Assembly (NCBI RefSeq): GCF_011516755.1
Contig: NZ_WOSY01000005.1
Span: 62,001-126,000 of the forward strand
Source of the DNA: Acetobacter conturbans
Lineage (GTDB): Bacteria; Pseudomonadota; Alphaproteobacteria; Acetobacterales; Acetobacteraceae
Reading direction: 5' to 3'
Length of the DNA stretch: 64,000 nucleotides
Shown: piece after piece, positions 36,165 through 45,465 of the stretch
Layout of the letters: each line of letters begins with the position of its first letter
Numbering within the stretch: position 1 is the stretch's first letter
Notes under the pieces: generated by a model
What the model saw: the letters and a program-made list of their open reading frames with translations, nothing else
Database searches by the model: none
Told to the model about the DNA's origin: nothing
Made by a program: the position numbers and the translations under genes

Positions 36165-37298
36165 ATGCGGTTTGTGCACAGTTCGGACTGGCAGATCGGC
36201 AAGACGTTCAATTTTGCCCCTGACGACGTGCTGCACATCCTGCAACAGGCGCGGCTCGACGCTATCAGCCGCCTCGGCAATCTTGCACGGGAACAGGGCG
36301 CGAGCGATGTGCTCGTGGCGGGCGATATCTACGATTATGAAAGTCCGTCGGACCGCACGTTGCGTCAACCGCTGGAGCGGATGCGGCAGTTCCCAGAACT
36401 CCGCTGGCACCTCATTCCCGGTAATCACGACTTTCATCAGCCCAACGGTGTGTGGGAGCGCGTGAGACGCCTCACGCTGCCCGAGACTGTCCGTCTGCAT
36501 CTGTCGCCGGAACCGGTGGCGATCACACCTGACGAGCAGGTCTGGCTGCTCCCTTCCGTCCTGACCCGACGCCACACGACCAGCGATCCGACCCTCTGGA
36601 TGGACGAGGCCGCGACACCGGAAGGCGCGATGCGGATCGGGCTGGCGCATGGGTCGGTGCGCGAATTCGGTGGCGATGGAGAGCAGCCGAACCTGATCGC
36701 CATCGATCGTCCGGTCCGTGCCGGTCTGGCCTATCTCGCGCTGGGCGACTGGCACGGTTTCAATCGTATCAGTGACCGTTGCGCCTATTCCGGGACGCCC
36801 GAAACCGATGGTTTCGACAAGGGGGGCGATGGTGGCGGCTCCGCGCTGGTCGTCTCCATCGAGGGTCCGAACGCCGTGCCGGACATCACGCCGCACAGGA
36901 TCGGGCATTTCTCCTGGCACACAATGCAGGAAACAGTGACGTCTTCGGAAGACATCGACACGCTTGAAAATCGCCTGCGCTCGCTTGATGCGCAAAAACT
37001 GAGTTCGGTGCTTGTGTGGCTGAAGGTCGAGGGACATCTCGCGCTGGACGATATGACAGCGTTTGAAGAGCGCATCGTGGGGGACGTTGGTGCGGGTCTC
37101 TGCCTGCTTCGCATGGATCAGATGCCAGATCTGGTGACGTCTCATGCTGATCTGGCCACTTTCGGAGAAGCGGGCGTTGTCAGTCGTGCGGCCGGCCGGT
37201 TGCAGGAACTGAGCGAGGCCGGGGGGCCACAACAGCAGCACGCCCGGGCCGCCCTGCAACGGCTGGCCGTTCTCTGGCAGAAGGAGAAACGCGCATGA
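36165..37298 (+). CDS. SbcD/YhaO-like metallophosphoesterase (DNA repair exonuclease)
   Basis: This 377-aa calcineurin-like phosphoesterase opens with MRFVHSSDWQIGK, then DVLVAGDIYDYESPSD and IPGNHDFHQPNG. These are the metal-binding blocks of SbcD/Mre11-type nucleases; ALGDWHGF supplies the late histidine block. In the first motif (usually D-x-H) the sequence reads Asp8-Trp-Gln10, so one metal-binding His is replaced by Gln. AGAGG lies shortly before the ATG. The gene overlaps the ATPase gene behind it by four bases, so they form a nuclease-ATPase pair like YhaO-YhaN or SbcD-SbcC. A role in DNA end processing is inferred from family. Confidence 0.85.
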   Translation: MRFVHSSDWQIGKTFNFAPDDVLHILQQARLDAISRLGNLAREQGASDVLVAGDIYDYESPSDRTLRQPLERMRQFPELRWHLIPGNHDFHQPNGVWERVRRLTLPETVRLHLSPEPVAITPDEQVWLLPSVLTRRHTTSDPTLWMDEAATPEGAMRIGLAHGSVREFGGDGEQPNLIAIDRPVRAGLAYLALGDWHGFNRISDRCAYSGTPETDGFDKGGDGGGSALVVSIEGPNAVPDITPHRIGHFSWHTMQETVTSSEDIDTLENRLRSLDAQKLSSVLVWLKVEGHLALDDMTAFEERIVGDVGAGLCLLRMDQMPDLVTSHADLATFGEAGVVSRAAGRLQELSEAGGPQQQHARAALQRLAVLWQKEKRA

Positions 37299-39994
37299 GT
37301 ACCGGTGGTCTGATCTTCACCGCGCTGGAAGTCGAGCAGTTCCGACGCTTCAGCGGAACCTGTCGTCTCGATGGTCTTGGCCCGGGCCTCAATCTGCTGG
37401 CCGCTCCGAATGAATCCGGCAAATCGACGATGCTGGCAGCCTTGCGGGCACTGTTTCTTTACAAATTCAGTTCCAAAACGCAGGCCATCAAGGATCTCGC
37501 TCCGTATGACGGCGGTTCGCCCTGTATCCGCGCGGACTTCACGCTGGATGGTGTCCATTACAACGCTGAAAAACGCTTTCTCGGACGTAATTTCGCCCGC
37601 CTGTCGGAAGATGGACGCGTTCTGGAAAACGATGAGGCCGAGGCGCGCATTCAGTCGCTTCTCGGGCTGGATGCGGCCCGGCGTGGCGAGGCGGACGGGT
37701 TGCTCGGGGCGCTGTGGGTGGAGCAGGGCAGCAGCTTCGCACAGCCCGAGCTGTGCGATACGGCGCGGGAGAGTGTGCAGTCCTGTCTGGCGGTCGATCT
37801 CGATGAAATCACCGGTGGTGCGGACGCGGGACGTATCCTGAAGCGGGTGCAGGACGATCTGAACGAACTGGTGAACGGGCACGGCAAACCGAAAGGCCGC
37901 TATGCCGCAGCCCTTGAGGGCGAGGAGGCCGTCACAGGCCAGATCGACATCCTCGAAACACGTCGTCGCACGCTGGAGCAGGATCTGGCCGATCTCGGCA
38001 TGAGCCGTCGGTTGCTTGAGCGGGAAAACGACCCGGTGCGGCAGCAGGCCGAGCAGGAAGAGCTTGAGCGTGCCAAAGCGAAGAAAGAACAGCTTCTGCG
38101 TTTCGCGACGCGGGAAGCGCAGGCGCAGGCCGCCGTGCAGGAAGCGGACCGCGAGCTGAATCGTCATCGCGGCACGCAGGCGGGTCGGACAGAGCGGCGC
38201 GCCCGTCTGGCAGCGGTGCGTAAAGATTATCTGACAGCCGTTGAAGAACGCCAGCAGGCGGAAACGCGTCTGCGGGAAGCAGATGACGCACTGACCCGCC
38301 AGAGCGCTACACTCAGCACGCTGGAACAAAAGCGCACCGCCTCGGCCGCGGCCGTCACGCAGGCGGAGCGGCATGTCGAACGCCTGCGTCTGAAAGAGGA
38401 AAGAGACGCAGCACACCACCGGCTGTCCCGTCTAGCAGCGCTGAGTGAAGACGCTGAAAAGGTTCGTGCCACGCTGGCGGCATGCAGGGTGGACGAAAAA
38501 CGCCTGAAAGCCGTCGAGATGGCCGAACAGGCGTTGCACAAGGCAACGGTGGCGCTGGACGCGCAGGCAACGCGACTGGATATCGCGCTGGAACCGGACG
38601 CCGTGAGCCGCGTGCGACTGAACGGCGAAACCGTGCGCGATGGCCGGCTCTCGCTGGTCGATCCGACAGAACTCCACATCGAAGGCGTCGGCACGTTCCG
38701 CATCATTCCTGCCATCAGCGATCGGGTGGCGATACAGGAGGCTGTGAGCCGTGCCCGGCAGGCGTTCCGGAAGGCGCTGGACGAGGCCGGTTGCGCCGAT
38801 GTTGCCGCCACCCATGCCGAAATGGGGCGACGTCGGCAGGCGGAGCAGGACAGGCGTCTGGCCGATGACCGGCTGAAGGCGGCGCTGGAGGGACTCCCGG
38901 CGGAGGCAGCTACATCGCCGGACAAGGGGATCTTCCATCTGCGGCAACGGGTCGCCGATTGTGACGCTCAACTGGCGCAGTTCGCGACAGACGCCACTGA
39001 AACCTCGCCTGTTGCGATGGATGAAGCCCGAGCGTGTCTGGCGGAAGCAAAAAAGACTCTGCTGATGGCCGAGCAGGCTGTGGCCAGAACGCGGGATGCC
39101 TTGCGGGCACCTGTTGCTGAACAAGCCCTTGCGCAGAAGTTGTTCGTGGCACGGGATACCGAAACCCAGCTTCACAAGCAGGGAATCGAGCGGTTGCAGG
39201 CCGAGGAGGATGCCACACAGGCGGCGTTGCCGGACGTAGCCCTCGACGAGCAGCTTCGCAGGGCACAGGACGTCCTCGATCAGGCGGAGCGGGCGAAAGA
39301 GCGGCTGAACGCGGACCGGCCACCGGAGTCCGAGGCTCTTATCGAAGCCACGATCAGTCGACTGGAGGAGCACGTAAAGGGACGACAGGAAAAGCTTGTC
39401 CGGCTGCGGGAGGACTTCGCACGCTGTCAGGCGGCGGTGCGCGCTGCGGAGGGCGACGGTCTGGATGAAGCCATCGCCGCCTGTCAGCGAGAGATCGACC
39501 GTCATTGCACCGAGCGTGAAGCCTGCGAACGGGATGTGGCTGTGTTGCGTCTTTTGAAGGAGACACTGACGGCGGCGGAGCGCGAGACGACAGAGCGTTA
39601 CCTCGCACCCCTGACCCGTATTGTGCAGCCCGCCATCGAGATGTTGTTCCCGCGTGCCAGCGCCACACTGGATGACAGGTTTTCCGTCAGTGGACTGACC
39701 CGCGGACGCACTCAGGAAGATGTCCAGCGGCTGTCGGATGGCACGCGGGAACAGATCGCGGTGCTTGTCCGGCTTGGTTTCGCTGATCTTCTGCGGGCGC
39801 AGGGACGGCCTGCCATGCTGGTGCTGGACGATGCCCTGTGCTTCTCCGACGCAATGCGGATGAACACGGTTTTCGACATTCTGACGGACGCCGCGCGGCG
39901 GATGCAGATCATCGTCATGACCTGCCGTGCCGAGCAGTTCACGGGGCTGTCCGCCCGCCCCCTGCGGCTCGAAACAAGGATCGCGGCAGGGTGA
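37295..39994 (+). CDS. YhaN/SbcC-like SMC-type ATPase
   Basis: This 899-aa protein has an N-terminal ATPase half with Walker A PNESGKST (residues 38-45), preceded by VEQFRRFSGTCRLDGLGPGL. Long coiled coils rich in Arg, Glu and Ala span about residues 200-760. The C-terminal half carries the signature-like RLSDGTREQIAVLVRLGF and Walker B MLVLDDALCFSD near residue 845. This is the Rad50/SbcC/YhaN layout. The central segment (VRLNGETVRDGRLSLVDPTE) lacks a zinc-hook CxxC, as in YhaN. It is expected to form a complex with the nuclease encoded just upstream. Confidence 0.87.
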   Translation: MSTGGLIFTALEVEQFRRFSGTCRLDGLGPGLNLLAAPNESGKSTMLAALRALFLYKFSSKTQAIKDLAPYDGGSPCIRADFTLDGVHYNAEKRFLGRNFARLSEDGRVLENDEAEARIQSLLGLDAARRGEADGLLGALWVEQGSSFAQPELCDTARESVQSCLAVDLDEITGGADAGRILKRVQDDLNELVNGHGKPKGRYAAALEGEEAVTGQIDILETRRRTLEQDLADLGMSRRLLERENDPVRQQAEQEELERAKAKKEQLLRFATREAQAQAAVQEADRELNRHRGTQAGRTERRARLAAVRKDYLTAVEERQQAETRLREADDALTRQSATLSTLEQKRTASAAAVTQAERHVERLRLKEERDAAHHRLSRLAALSEDAEKVRATLAACRVDEKRLKAVEMAEQALHKATVALDAQATRLDIALEPDAVSRVRLNGETVRDGRLSLVDPTELHIEGVGTFRIIPAISDRVAIQEAVSRARQAFRKALDEAGCADVAATHAEMGRRRQAEQDRRLADDRLKAALEGLPAEAATSPDKGIFHLRQRVADCDAQLAQFATDATETSPVAMDEARACLAEAKKTLLMAEQAVARTRDALRAPVAEQALAQKLFVARDTETQLHKQGIERLQAEEDATQAALPDVALDEQLRRAQDVLDQAERAKERLNADRPPESEALIEATISRLEEHVKGRQEKLVRLREDFARCQAAVRAAEGDGLDEAIAACQREIDRHCTEREACERDVAVLRLLKETLTAAERETTERYLAPLTRIVQPAIEMLFPRASATLDDRFSVSGLTRGRTQEDVQRLSDGTREQIAVLVRLGFADLLRAQGRPAMLVLDDALCFSDAMRMNTVFDILTDAARRMQIIVMTCRAEQFTGLSARPLRLETRIAAG

Positions 39995-40126
39995 TCCGGA
40001 CACACCTGAGAGGAAATGGGGCGAATTTCGGCTGCCCTAAAGATGACAGGAGGGCCTGACGTTGCTAGAAGGCCCGCAACGCCCGGCTGCGGGTGGTCTG
40101 GTGCAGTTTCACGGGAAAATCGGCCG

Positions 40127-41059
40127 ATGAAGATCGTCGCTTGTAACAGCAATCCACCGCTGGCCGAGGCCGTTGCGGCCGAGCTCAACATGTCGCTCTG
40201 CAACGCTTCGGTCCGCCGTTTTGCGGACATGGAAATCTTTGTCGAGATTTTCGAGAATGTGCGTGGCGAGGATGTGTTCGTCGTGCAGAGCACCTGCACG
40301 CCGACGAACGACAACCTCATGGAACTTCTGATCATGCTGGACGCGCTGCGGCGTGGTTCGGCCCGCCGCATCACGGCGGTCATGCCCTATTTCGGCTATG
40401 CGCGTCAGGATCGAAAGTCCGGCCCTCGCACGCCGATCAGCGCAAAACTGGTCGCCAACCTGCTGGTCGAAGCGGGCGCCGACCGTGTCCTGACCATGGA
40501 CCTGCACGCCATGCAGATTCAGGGTTTCTTCGATATTCCGGTCGACAACCTCTATGCCGCGCCGCTCTTCGTGCGTGACATCAAGGAACGCTACGGCGAT
40601 CGCGACCTGATGATCGTTTCCCCGGACGTGGGCGGTGTGGTCCGCGCGCGTCAACTGGCGCAGCGCCTGAACACCGACCTCGCCATCATCGACAAGCGCC
40701 GCGAGCGCGCCGGTGTGTCCGAAGTGATGAACGTCATCGGCGACGTGAAGGGACGTCACTGCCTGCTGGTTGACGATATCGTCGATAGCGGCGGCTCGCT
40801 CTGCAACGCTGCGCAGGCCATTCTGGCCAACGGTGCGGCCTCGGTGGGTGCCTATGTCACGCACGGCGTTCTCACAGGAAAAGCCGTCGAACGGATCACC
40901 AGCTCTCCCATCGAGATGCTGACCCTGACAGACAGTATCCCGGAGACCGAGGCGGTGAAGGCGGCCCACAACATCCGTCAGATCACCATCTCCGGCCTGC
41001 TGGCCCGCGCGATGAGAGCCGTCACCGACGAAAGTTCGGTCTCTTCGCTGTTCGACTGA
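40127..41059 (+). CDS. prs: Ribose-phosphate pyrophosphokinase
   Basis: The enzyme makes PRPP from ribose-5-phosphate and ATP for purine, pyrimidine, His and Trp synthesis. The start at 40127 ([20 protein letters not shown]) gives the family length of 310 aa; upstream codons in frame are not conserved. Key parts are the flexible-loop region [20 protein letters not shown], the [22 protein letters not shown] stretch and the PRPP-binding loop [14 protein letters not shown]. It lies 20 bases before a phosphatase gene and may be co-transcribed with it. Confidence 0.97.
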   Translation: MKIVACNSNPPLAEAVAAELNMSLCNASVRRFADMEIFVEIFENVRGEDVFVVQSTCTPTNDNLMELLIMLDALRRGSARRITAVMPYFGYARQDRKSGPRTPISAKLVANLLVEAGADRVLTMDLHAMQIQGFFDIPVDNLYAAPLFVRDIKERYGDRDLMIVSPDVGGVVRARQLAQRLNTDLAIIDKRRERAGVSEVMNVIGDVKGRHCLLVDDIVDSGGSLCNAAQAILANGAASVGAYVTHGVLTGKAVERITSSPIEMLTLTDSIPETEAVKAAHNIRQITISGLLARAMRAVTDESSVSSLFD

Positions 41060-41079
41060 CAAGACAAGAGGATGTCCCT

Positions 41080-41670
41080 GTGATTACGCCAACGCGTTAC
41101 TGGTATCTCCGTCATGGTGAGACGGACTGGAACAGGCAGGGGCTCTCGCAGGGGCGCACCGACATTCCCCTGAACGAAACCGGTTTGCAGCAGGCCCGGT
41201 CCGCCGGGAAGATGCTGGGGCAGGAAGCAACCGGCGATCTCCGGATCACGCGCATCGTCTCCTCGCCGCTCGCCCGCGCGTTACGCACGGCGGAAATCGC
41301 CGCCGAAACGCTGAAAGAGCAGCACGGCGTGCGGCCGATCCTCACCATGGATGTGGGGCTGGAGGAAGTCTGCTTCGGTGAGCAGGAAGGTCGTCCGATG
41401 GGCGACTGGTACGATGACTGGATCGAGGGTTTCTACACCCCACCCGGCGCGGAGCCGTTCGCATTCCTGCGTGATCGCGCTGTCGCGGCGCTGAACCGGG
41501 CGCTGGACGGCGAAGGCATGGTGCTGATCGTGGCGCATGGTGCCCTGTTCCGGGCGCTGCGGTCCGCCATGCGGTTGCCGGTGAATGTCCGGCTTCCGAA
41601 TGCCGTGCCCATTGTGGCGCAACCCCCGAAAGAGTCTGCTGCACCCTGGGAACTGAAACCGTTCACCTGA
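41080..41670 (+). CDS. Histidine phosphatase family protein (phosphoglycerate mutase-like)
   Basis: This 196-aa protein has the catalytic motif YLRHGETDWNRQGLSQGRTD near the N-terminus. Other family residues are in SSPLARALRTAEIAAETL, the acidic GLEEVCFGEQEG and the second histidine VLIVAHGALFRAL. The start is a GTG at 41080 with AAGAGGA about eight bases upstream. An ATG at 41072 is out of frame and closes at once. The substrate cannot be told from sequence; cobalamin phosphatase, phosphoglycerate mutase-like and general sugar phosphatases share this fold. Confidence 0.88.
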   Translation: MITPTRYWYLRHGETDWNRQGLSQGRTDIPLNETGLQQARSAGKMLGQEATGDLRITRIVSSPLARALRTAEIAAETLKEQHGVRPILTMDVGLEEVCFGEQEGRPMGDWYDDWIEGFYTPPGAEPFAFLRDRAVAALNRALDGEGMVLIVAHGALFRALRSAMRLPVNVRLPNAVPIVAQPPKESAAPWELKPFT

Positions 41671-41702
41671 AACCGTTCACTGGAAAACGGTCTGGGCGTC
41701 CT

Positions 41703-41942
41703 TCATCCGAAAAGATCGATGGCGGCGGAGGAACTCTTCTTGCCGTTCTTTCCCGCACTTTCGCTGGTGATGACATTGCCGGTGGCATCAAGACCCATCG
41801 AGAGCGAACTGCCGTTTCCACGCTGGCTCGCCGCGCTGATGTTGGTGTCGGCAACCTTGGCCGGGGTGGCGGACGTGCGGGCGCGGTGCTGGATGGCCAG
41901 AAGATCGTAGCTGGTGCCGCTCAGGCTGGTGGAACTTGTCAT
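41703..41942 (-). CDS. Small hypothetical protein, 79 aa
   Basis: I do not recognise this protein. It starts MTSSTSLSGTSYDLLAIQHR and is rich in Ser, Ala, Thr, Gly and Asn, without a signal peptide, membrane helix or cysteine. The end (GKNGKKSSSAAIDLFG) has a short basic patch. It is supported as a real gene by an excellent AGGAGG ribosome site six bases before the ATG, lying in a non-coding gap. It runs toward the phosphatase gene and away from the CHRD gene. It resembles a phage or flagellar-like small secreted Ser-rich protein only in composition. Confidence 0.65.
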   Translation of the reverse strand: MTSSTSLSGTSYDLLAIQHRARTSATPAKVADTNISAASQRGNGSSLSMGLDATGNVITSESAGKNGKKSSSAAIDLFG

Positions 41943-42086
41943 GGCGTGCCTCCTTTTGAAACATCCGGCAGTGTGCACCACAGGCGTTAGCGCACGGTAA
42001 ATTGACTCCCGACGGGTAATCGACATTGTTTTCGCAGCGTTGCCTGCCTGTAACGTCACATGGCGTTTCAGAGGGAGTGTTCGCAG

Positions 42087-42521
42087 ATGTTTTTCAGAAA
42101 AACGGTTCCGGTCGCATTGCTGGCGGCCTCGGTGTTCGCAATCTCCACGCCGATGGCGCTCGCCGCCGGAAAAGGCGAGATGTTCATGGGGCAGTTCACC
42201 ACAGAACACGGCACGACATCCCACCCGATGGGAGACGTTCATGCCAGGCTGAACCCCACGACACATGAACTGACATACAGCATCCACTGGAGCGGCCTTA
42301 CGGGCGACGTGAATGCCGCGCATTTCCACGGTCCGGCTGCTGCCGATCAGGAGGCCGGTGTGCTTGTCCCGATCGATGGCCCCTATACGAGCCCCCTCAA
42401 AGGCAAGGTGCAGCTCGATAGCCAGCAGGCCGCCGAACTTGAGGCCGGGCAGGTCTATGTGAACCTGCACACGCAGGCTTATCCGAACGGTGAGGCCCGT
42501 GCACAGCTGATAAAGCACTGA
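42087..42521 (+). CDS. CHRD domain-containing exported protein
   Basis: This 144-aa protein has a signal peptide (MFFRKTVPVALLAASVFAIS, cleaved near ALAAG) and a single CHRD beta domain. Recognisable parts are GDVHARLNPTTHELTYSIHW, DVNAAHFHGPAA and the ending AGQVYVNLHTQAYPNGEARAQL. The family occurs in exported and surface proteins of bacteria, and its function is unknown. I chose the ATG at 42087, nine bases after GGGAG; the frame is open nine codons further up. Confidence 0.88.
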   Translation: MFFRKTVPVALLAASVFAISTPMALAAGKGEMFMGQFTTEHGTTSHPMGDVHARLNPTTHELTYSIHWSGLTGDVNAAHFHGPAAADQEAGVLVPIDGPYTSPLKGKVQLDSQQAAELEAGQVYVNLHTQAYPNGEARAQLIKH

Positions 42522-42647
42522 GACCTGTACCTCTCAGCCCCCACGCATCTGTGAAGCGATCGCCTGCGGAATTCCGTTGAAAACCACACGGTGTTTTCGC
42601 GTATCACGGCATCAGTCCAATAGAAGAAACAAGAAGAAGGACGGGCC

Positions 42648-43631
42648 ATGTTTGATGCCGTGATGATCGAAAAGACGGAGACGGGACAAAGCGTTTCCCT
42701 GCGTCAGGTGATGAAGGACGAGCTTCCCGACGGCGATGTGCTGGTGAAGGTCGAATGGTCCACGCTCAACTACAAGGACGCCCTCGCCATCACCGGCAAG
42801 GGGCCGATCGTGAAGTCATGGCCGATGGTGCCGGGCATCGATTTTTCCGGCACGGTCGTCGAGTCCCGCACGCCTGACTTCAGGCCCGGCGACAAGGTGC
42901 TGCTCAATGGCTGGGGCGTGGGGGAAAAGCACTGGGGCGGCCTCGCCGGGCTGGCGCGGGTCAGCGGCGAATGGCTGACCCCGCTTCCTGCCGCATTTTC
43001 CACACGACAGGCCATGATCCTAGGCACGGCAGGTTACACCTCCATGCTCTGCGTCATGGCGCTGGAACATGCCGGTGTGCAGCCCTCGGGCGGACCGGTT
43101 CTGGTGACCGGCGCGTCCGGCGGGGTGGGAAGCATTGCCGTGATGCTGCTCTCGGAACTCGGCTATGAGACGGTCGCCGTCACGGGACGCATGGCGGAAA
43201 AGGACTATCTGGAAAGCATCGGCGCAAGCCGGGTGATCGACCGCGAGCCGTTTACCCACAAAGGCCGTCCTCTGGAAAAAGCCGAGTGGGCCGGGGCCGT
43301 CGATGTGGTCGGCGGGCAGGTTCTGGCGTCCGTCTGCGCAGCCATCCGGCCTCGGGGTGCTGTCGTAGCCTGCGGTCTCGCGGGCGGCATGGACCTGCCA
43401 CTGACCGTCGCCCCTTTTATCCTGCGCGGCGTGAGCCTGCTCGGCATCGACAGCGTTCTGTGCCCGCGTGAAGAGCGCAGGGAGGCATGGAACCGTCTTG
43501 CCGCGCTGATCGACGTCACGCGGCTGGAAAATGTGGTCAGCGAATACCCATTGTCCAAGGCCATCGAGGCCGCCCATGCGCTGATGGATGGGCGCACGCA
43601 TGGGCGTATTCTGATTCGCGTCTCGGAGTAG
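42648..43631 (+). CDS. acuI: YhdH/AcuI-type acryloyl-CoA reductase (MDR family)
   Basis: This 327-aa NADPH-dependent medium-chain reductase has the features of the YhdH/YhfP/AcuI branch: WSTLNYKDALAITGKGPIV, PGIDFSGTV, the conserved LNGWGVGEKHWGGLAGLARV, the nucleotide-binding loop VTGASGGVGSIAV, and the C-terminal ALMDGRTHGRILIRV. These enzymes reduce acryloyl-CoA, or act on quinones and other enoyl compounds. No zinc ligands are seen, as expected for this branch. The gene stands alone. Confidence 0.92.
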   Translation: MFDAVMIEKTETGQSVSLRQVMKDELPDGDVLVKVEWSTLNYKDALAITGKGPIVKSWPMVPGIDFSGTVVESRTPDFRPGDKVLLNGWGVGEKHWGGLAGLARVSGEWLTPLPAAFSTRQAMILGTAGYTSMLCVMALEHAGVQPSGGPVLVTGASGGVGSIAVMLLSELGYETVAVTGRMAEKDYLESIGASRVIDREPFTHKGRPLEKAEWAGAVDVVGGQVLASVCAAIRPRGAVVACGLAGGMDLPLTVAPFILRGVSLLGIDSVLCPREERREAWNRLAALIDVTRLENVVSEYPLSKAIEAAHALMDGRTHGRILIRVSE

Positions 43632-43667
43632 GGTGTTTCAGCACACTCCTTGAAGGGGATGCTTTCT

Positions 43668-43723
43668 CAGGGCTTTGCCCTGAAACCCACCAAAGGCTGT
43701 GCCTTTGGAAACCGTTTTGTGGG
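43668..43723 (+). repeat. Structured intergenic repeat, copy 1
   Basis: Two perfect hairpins stand in a row: CAGGGC-TTT-GCCCTG (43668-43682) and CCAAAGGC-TGT-GCCTTTGG (43690-43708). The sequence CCCAC (43686-43690) pairs with GTGGG (43719-43723) as an outer stem around the second. A second copy with the same architecture but changed bases lies at 46878-46954 on the other strand. It fills the gap between the acuI-type gene and the RidA gene. Confidence 0.75.
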
Positions 43724-43725
43724 TG

Positions 43726-44076
43726 TTACGGGATGACCGCGATGCCCGTGATTTCCACTTTCCATGTCGGGTCCGCCAGCTTCGCCTCGACCGTGGCGCG
43801 GGCAGGCTTGTTGCCACGATCCAGCCACGCATCCCATGCCCGGTTCATGGCCGCCATATCGTTGATGTCGGCCAGAAAGATCTGCACGGAGAGAAGATTG
43901 CTCTTGCTGGTGCCAGCCTCGGCCAGCAGCGCGTCGATCTGGCGCAGGATGTCGGCTGTCTGTCCCTCAGCGTCCAGGGTCGCGTCATCGGCAACCTGTC
44001 CGGCGAGATAGATCATGTTGCCGCAGACGGAGGCTCCGCTGAGACGTTCTTCGGGGGCGAGGCGTTTGATGGTCAT
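43726..44076 (-). CDS. RidA family protein (reactive imine deaminase-like)
   Basis: This 116-aa protein matches the RidA/YjgF fold: CGNMIYLAGQVADDATLDAEGQTADILRQIDALLAEAG, then SNLLSVQIFLADINDMAAMNRAWDAWLD and PARATVEAKLADPTWKVEITGIAVI. The Arg in PARATVEAKL corresponds to the substrate-binding Arg of RidA. The family hydrolyses reactive enamines and imines from amino-acid metabolism; this is a YoaB-like variant, so activity is inferred. It is convergent with the acuI-type gene. Confidence 0.9.
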   Translation of the reverse strand: MTIKRLAPEERLSGASVCGNMIYLAGQVADDATLDAEGQTADILRQIDALLAEAGTSKSNLLSVQIFLADINDMAAMNRAWDAWLDRGNKPARATVEAKLADPTWKVEITGIAVIP

Positions 44077-44244
44077 GGGGTGCCTGTGTTGTGTGAATGA
44101 AAGAATTTTATAGGCTTAACACAGGTTGATCGTTTTCTGAGGGTGTCTGTATTTCCGCATGGAAAGCATTCGCTCGCGCCTGATGGCGGACATCCGGCAG
44201 AGATGTTACGTGTTGGGCCCTTCATGAATTCAGGAATGCGAAAA

Positions 44245-44589
44245 ATGCTGGCGAAGATTCAACCGGGCGCGACATTCAGGGAGAACCTTCAGCATCTACC
44301 GTCCATTGATGGCGTGCAGCGCATCGACCTGATTGATGGAGCGGGTGTGGTGGTTGCCAGTATCGAGAACCAGCCGGGTAAGCAGGGTTCGCTGGCTGTC
44401 TATCAATACCTCAGGCACGCTTTTGGCACGCTGGATGCAGAAGCTGCTGAGCATGGTCTGGCTGTGTTTGGTGAGCATACGGTGGATGCACGGAAACGGC
44501 CGAGGGCGCATCCGAATATTGACCGTTTATTGGAGATTGCCGCTGGTGGTGCGCCGCTTAGTGTCGACACCATCGTTGCTGAGCGCTGA
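44245..44589 (+). CDS. DUF2322 family protein
   Basis: This 114-aa protein contains FRENLQHLPSIDGVQRIDLID, VVASIENQPGKQGSLAVYQYL and VDARKRPRAHPNIDRLLEIAAGG, which I recognise as the DUF2322 pattern. The function is unknown. The frame is open from 44143, but conservation begins after MLAKIQPGATF. The ATG at 44245 has AGGA about nine bases upstream; 44236 and 44224 are alternatives. It borders the AT-rich defence islet. Confidence 0.78.
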   Translation: MLAKIQPGATFRENLQHLPSIDGVQRIDLIDGAGVVVASIENQPGKQGSLAVYQYLRHAFGTLDAEAAEHGLAVFGEHTVDARKRPRAHPNIDRLLEIAAGGAPLSVDTIVAER

Positions 44590-44727
44590 AGGCCTCCGCA
44601 ACCTCAGTGACTGGGGCGTCGGCTTTGGGGGAGAGCGGAAGGTCGGCTTTGGCCGGGAAATAGGAAGAATGGAATTGCATAGTGGGGCTCAAGCCGATTT
44701 TTTTTCGATCCCTCTATATAATTTCTA

Positions 44728-45465
44728 TTACAAAGATATCATATCGGCTTCTTTTTCTGATTTCTCGAATCTTTCCCACATGCCTAAATTGGAAAGCTCT
44801 TTTTTTATCCATTGATAGTCACTATCTTTAAGAAGAACGGTGGCCGCTGTCGCGCTGTACTCTTTAGTAGATAAGCAAGATTTGAAAAGCTTTTCTAAAG
44901 CACGCGTTGCCTTATTAATATGATATTTTGTTTTTGTTCCTAGTAAATGACTTTCTATATCTTCTCTTATTTGACTTACTGCATCCAATATCTGTTCTCC
45001 AACTTTCATTCTTACACTAACAAGGCGATCTGTATCGTTAAGGTACAGGGTCTCTATGGTAGTTCTTCCGCACGAGGTGATCGGCTTAAATCTATATAAG
45101 TATAAATAAATATGATCTTTGGGATTGTCTGACGAGGGATTTACGATCATTCCATCTGAAATTACATCATGCGTTCCTTTATTTACATTGCATCTTTTGC
45201 ATGATGGCAATAGATTATTCCACGATACTACTTTGTCTTGATATTTATCCTTGTAGTAAAAATGCTCCACTTCCATATATTTTGATTCTTCGTCTATTAG
45301 TGTCTCGCAATAAGCGCATTTTTTATGAGACATATGTAGGAGTGCTGTTCTTATGTAAGTAGTATTCCATACATATTTACCAGTTTTTTTGAATTCCTCA
45401 GTAAGATTATCTTGTGTTTTTTTATCGAGTTCCGGGGGCGGCAAGCTGCGTTTGATCTTAATCAT
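44728..45465 (-). CDS. ptuB: HNH endonuclease, Septu PtuB-like
   Basis: This 245-aa protein has a zinc-finger HNH nuclease: Cys50-x2-Cys53 in KKCAYCE, the catalytic Glu67-His68 in MEVEHFYYKD, then SWNNLLPSCKRCNVNKG with Asn84 and Cys89/Cys92. The pattern is that of PtuB (TIGR02646-type) nucleases. The start overlaps the ATPase stop by eight bases, so the two are translationally coupled. In Septu, PtuA senses or binds and PtuB cuts nucleic acid to block phage. The assignment rests on the gene pair and motifs, not on a database search. Codon use is AT-rich. Confidence 0.8.
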   Translation of the reverse strand: MIKIKRSLPPPELDKKTQDNLTEEFKKTGKYVWNTTYIRTALLHMSHKKCAYCETLIDEESKYMEVEHFYYKDKYQDKVVSWNNLLPSCKRCNVNKGTHDVISDGMIVNPSSDNPKDHIYLYLYRFKPITSCGRTTIETLYLNDTDRLVSVRMKVGEQILDAVSQIREDIESHLLGTKTKYHINKATRALEKLFKSCLSTKEYSATAATVLLKDSDYQWIKKELSNLGMWERFEKSEKEADMISL

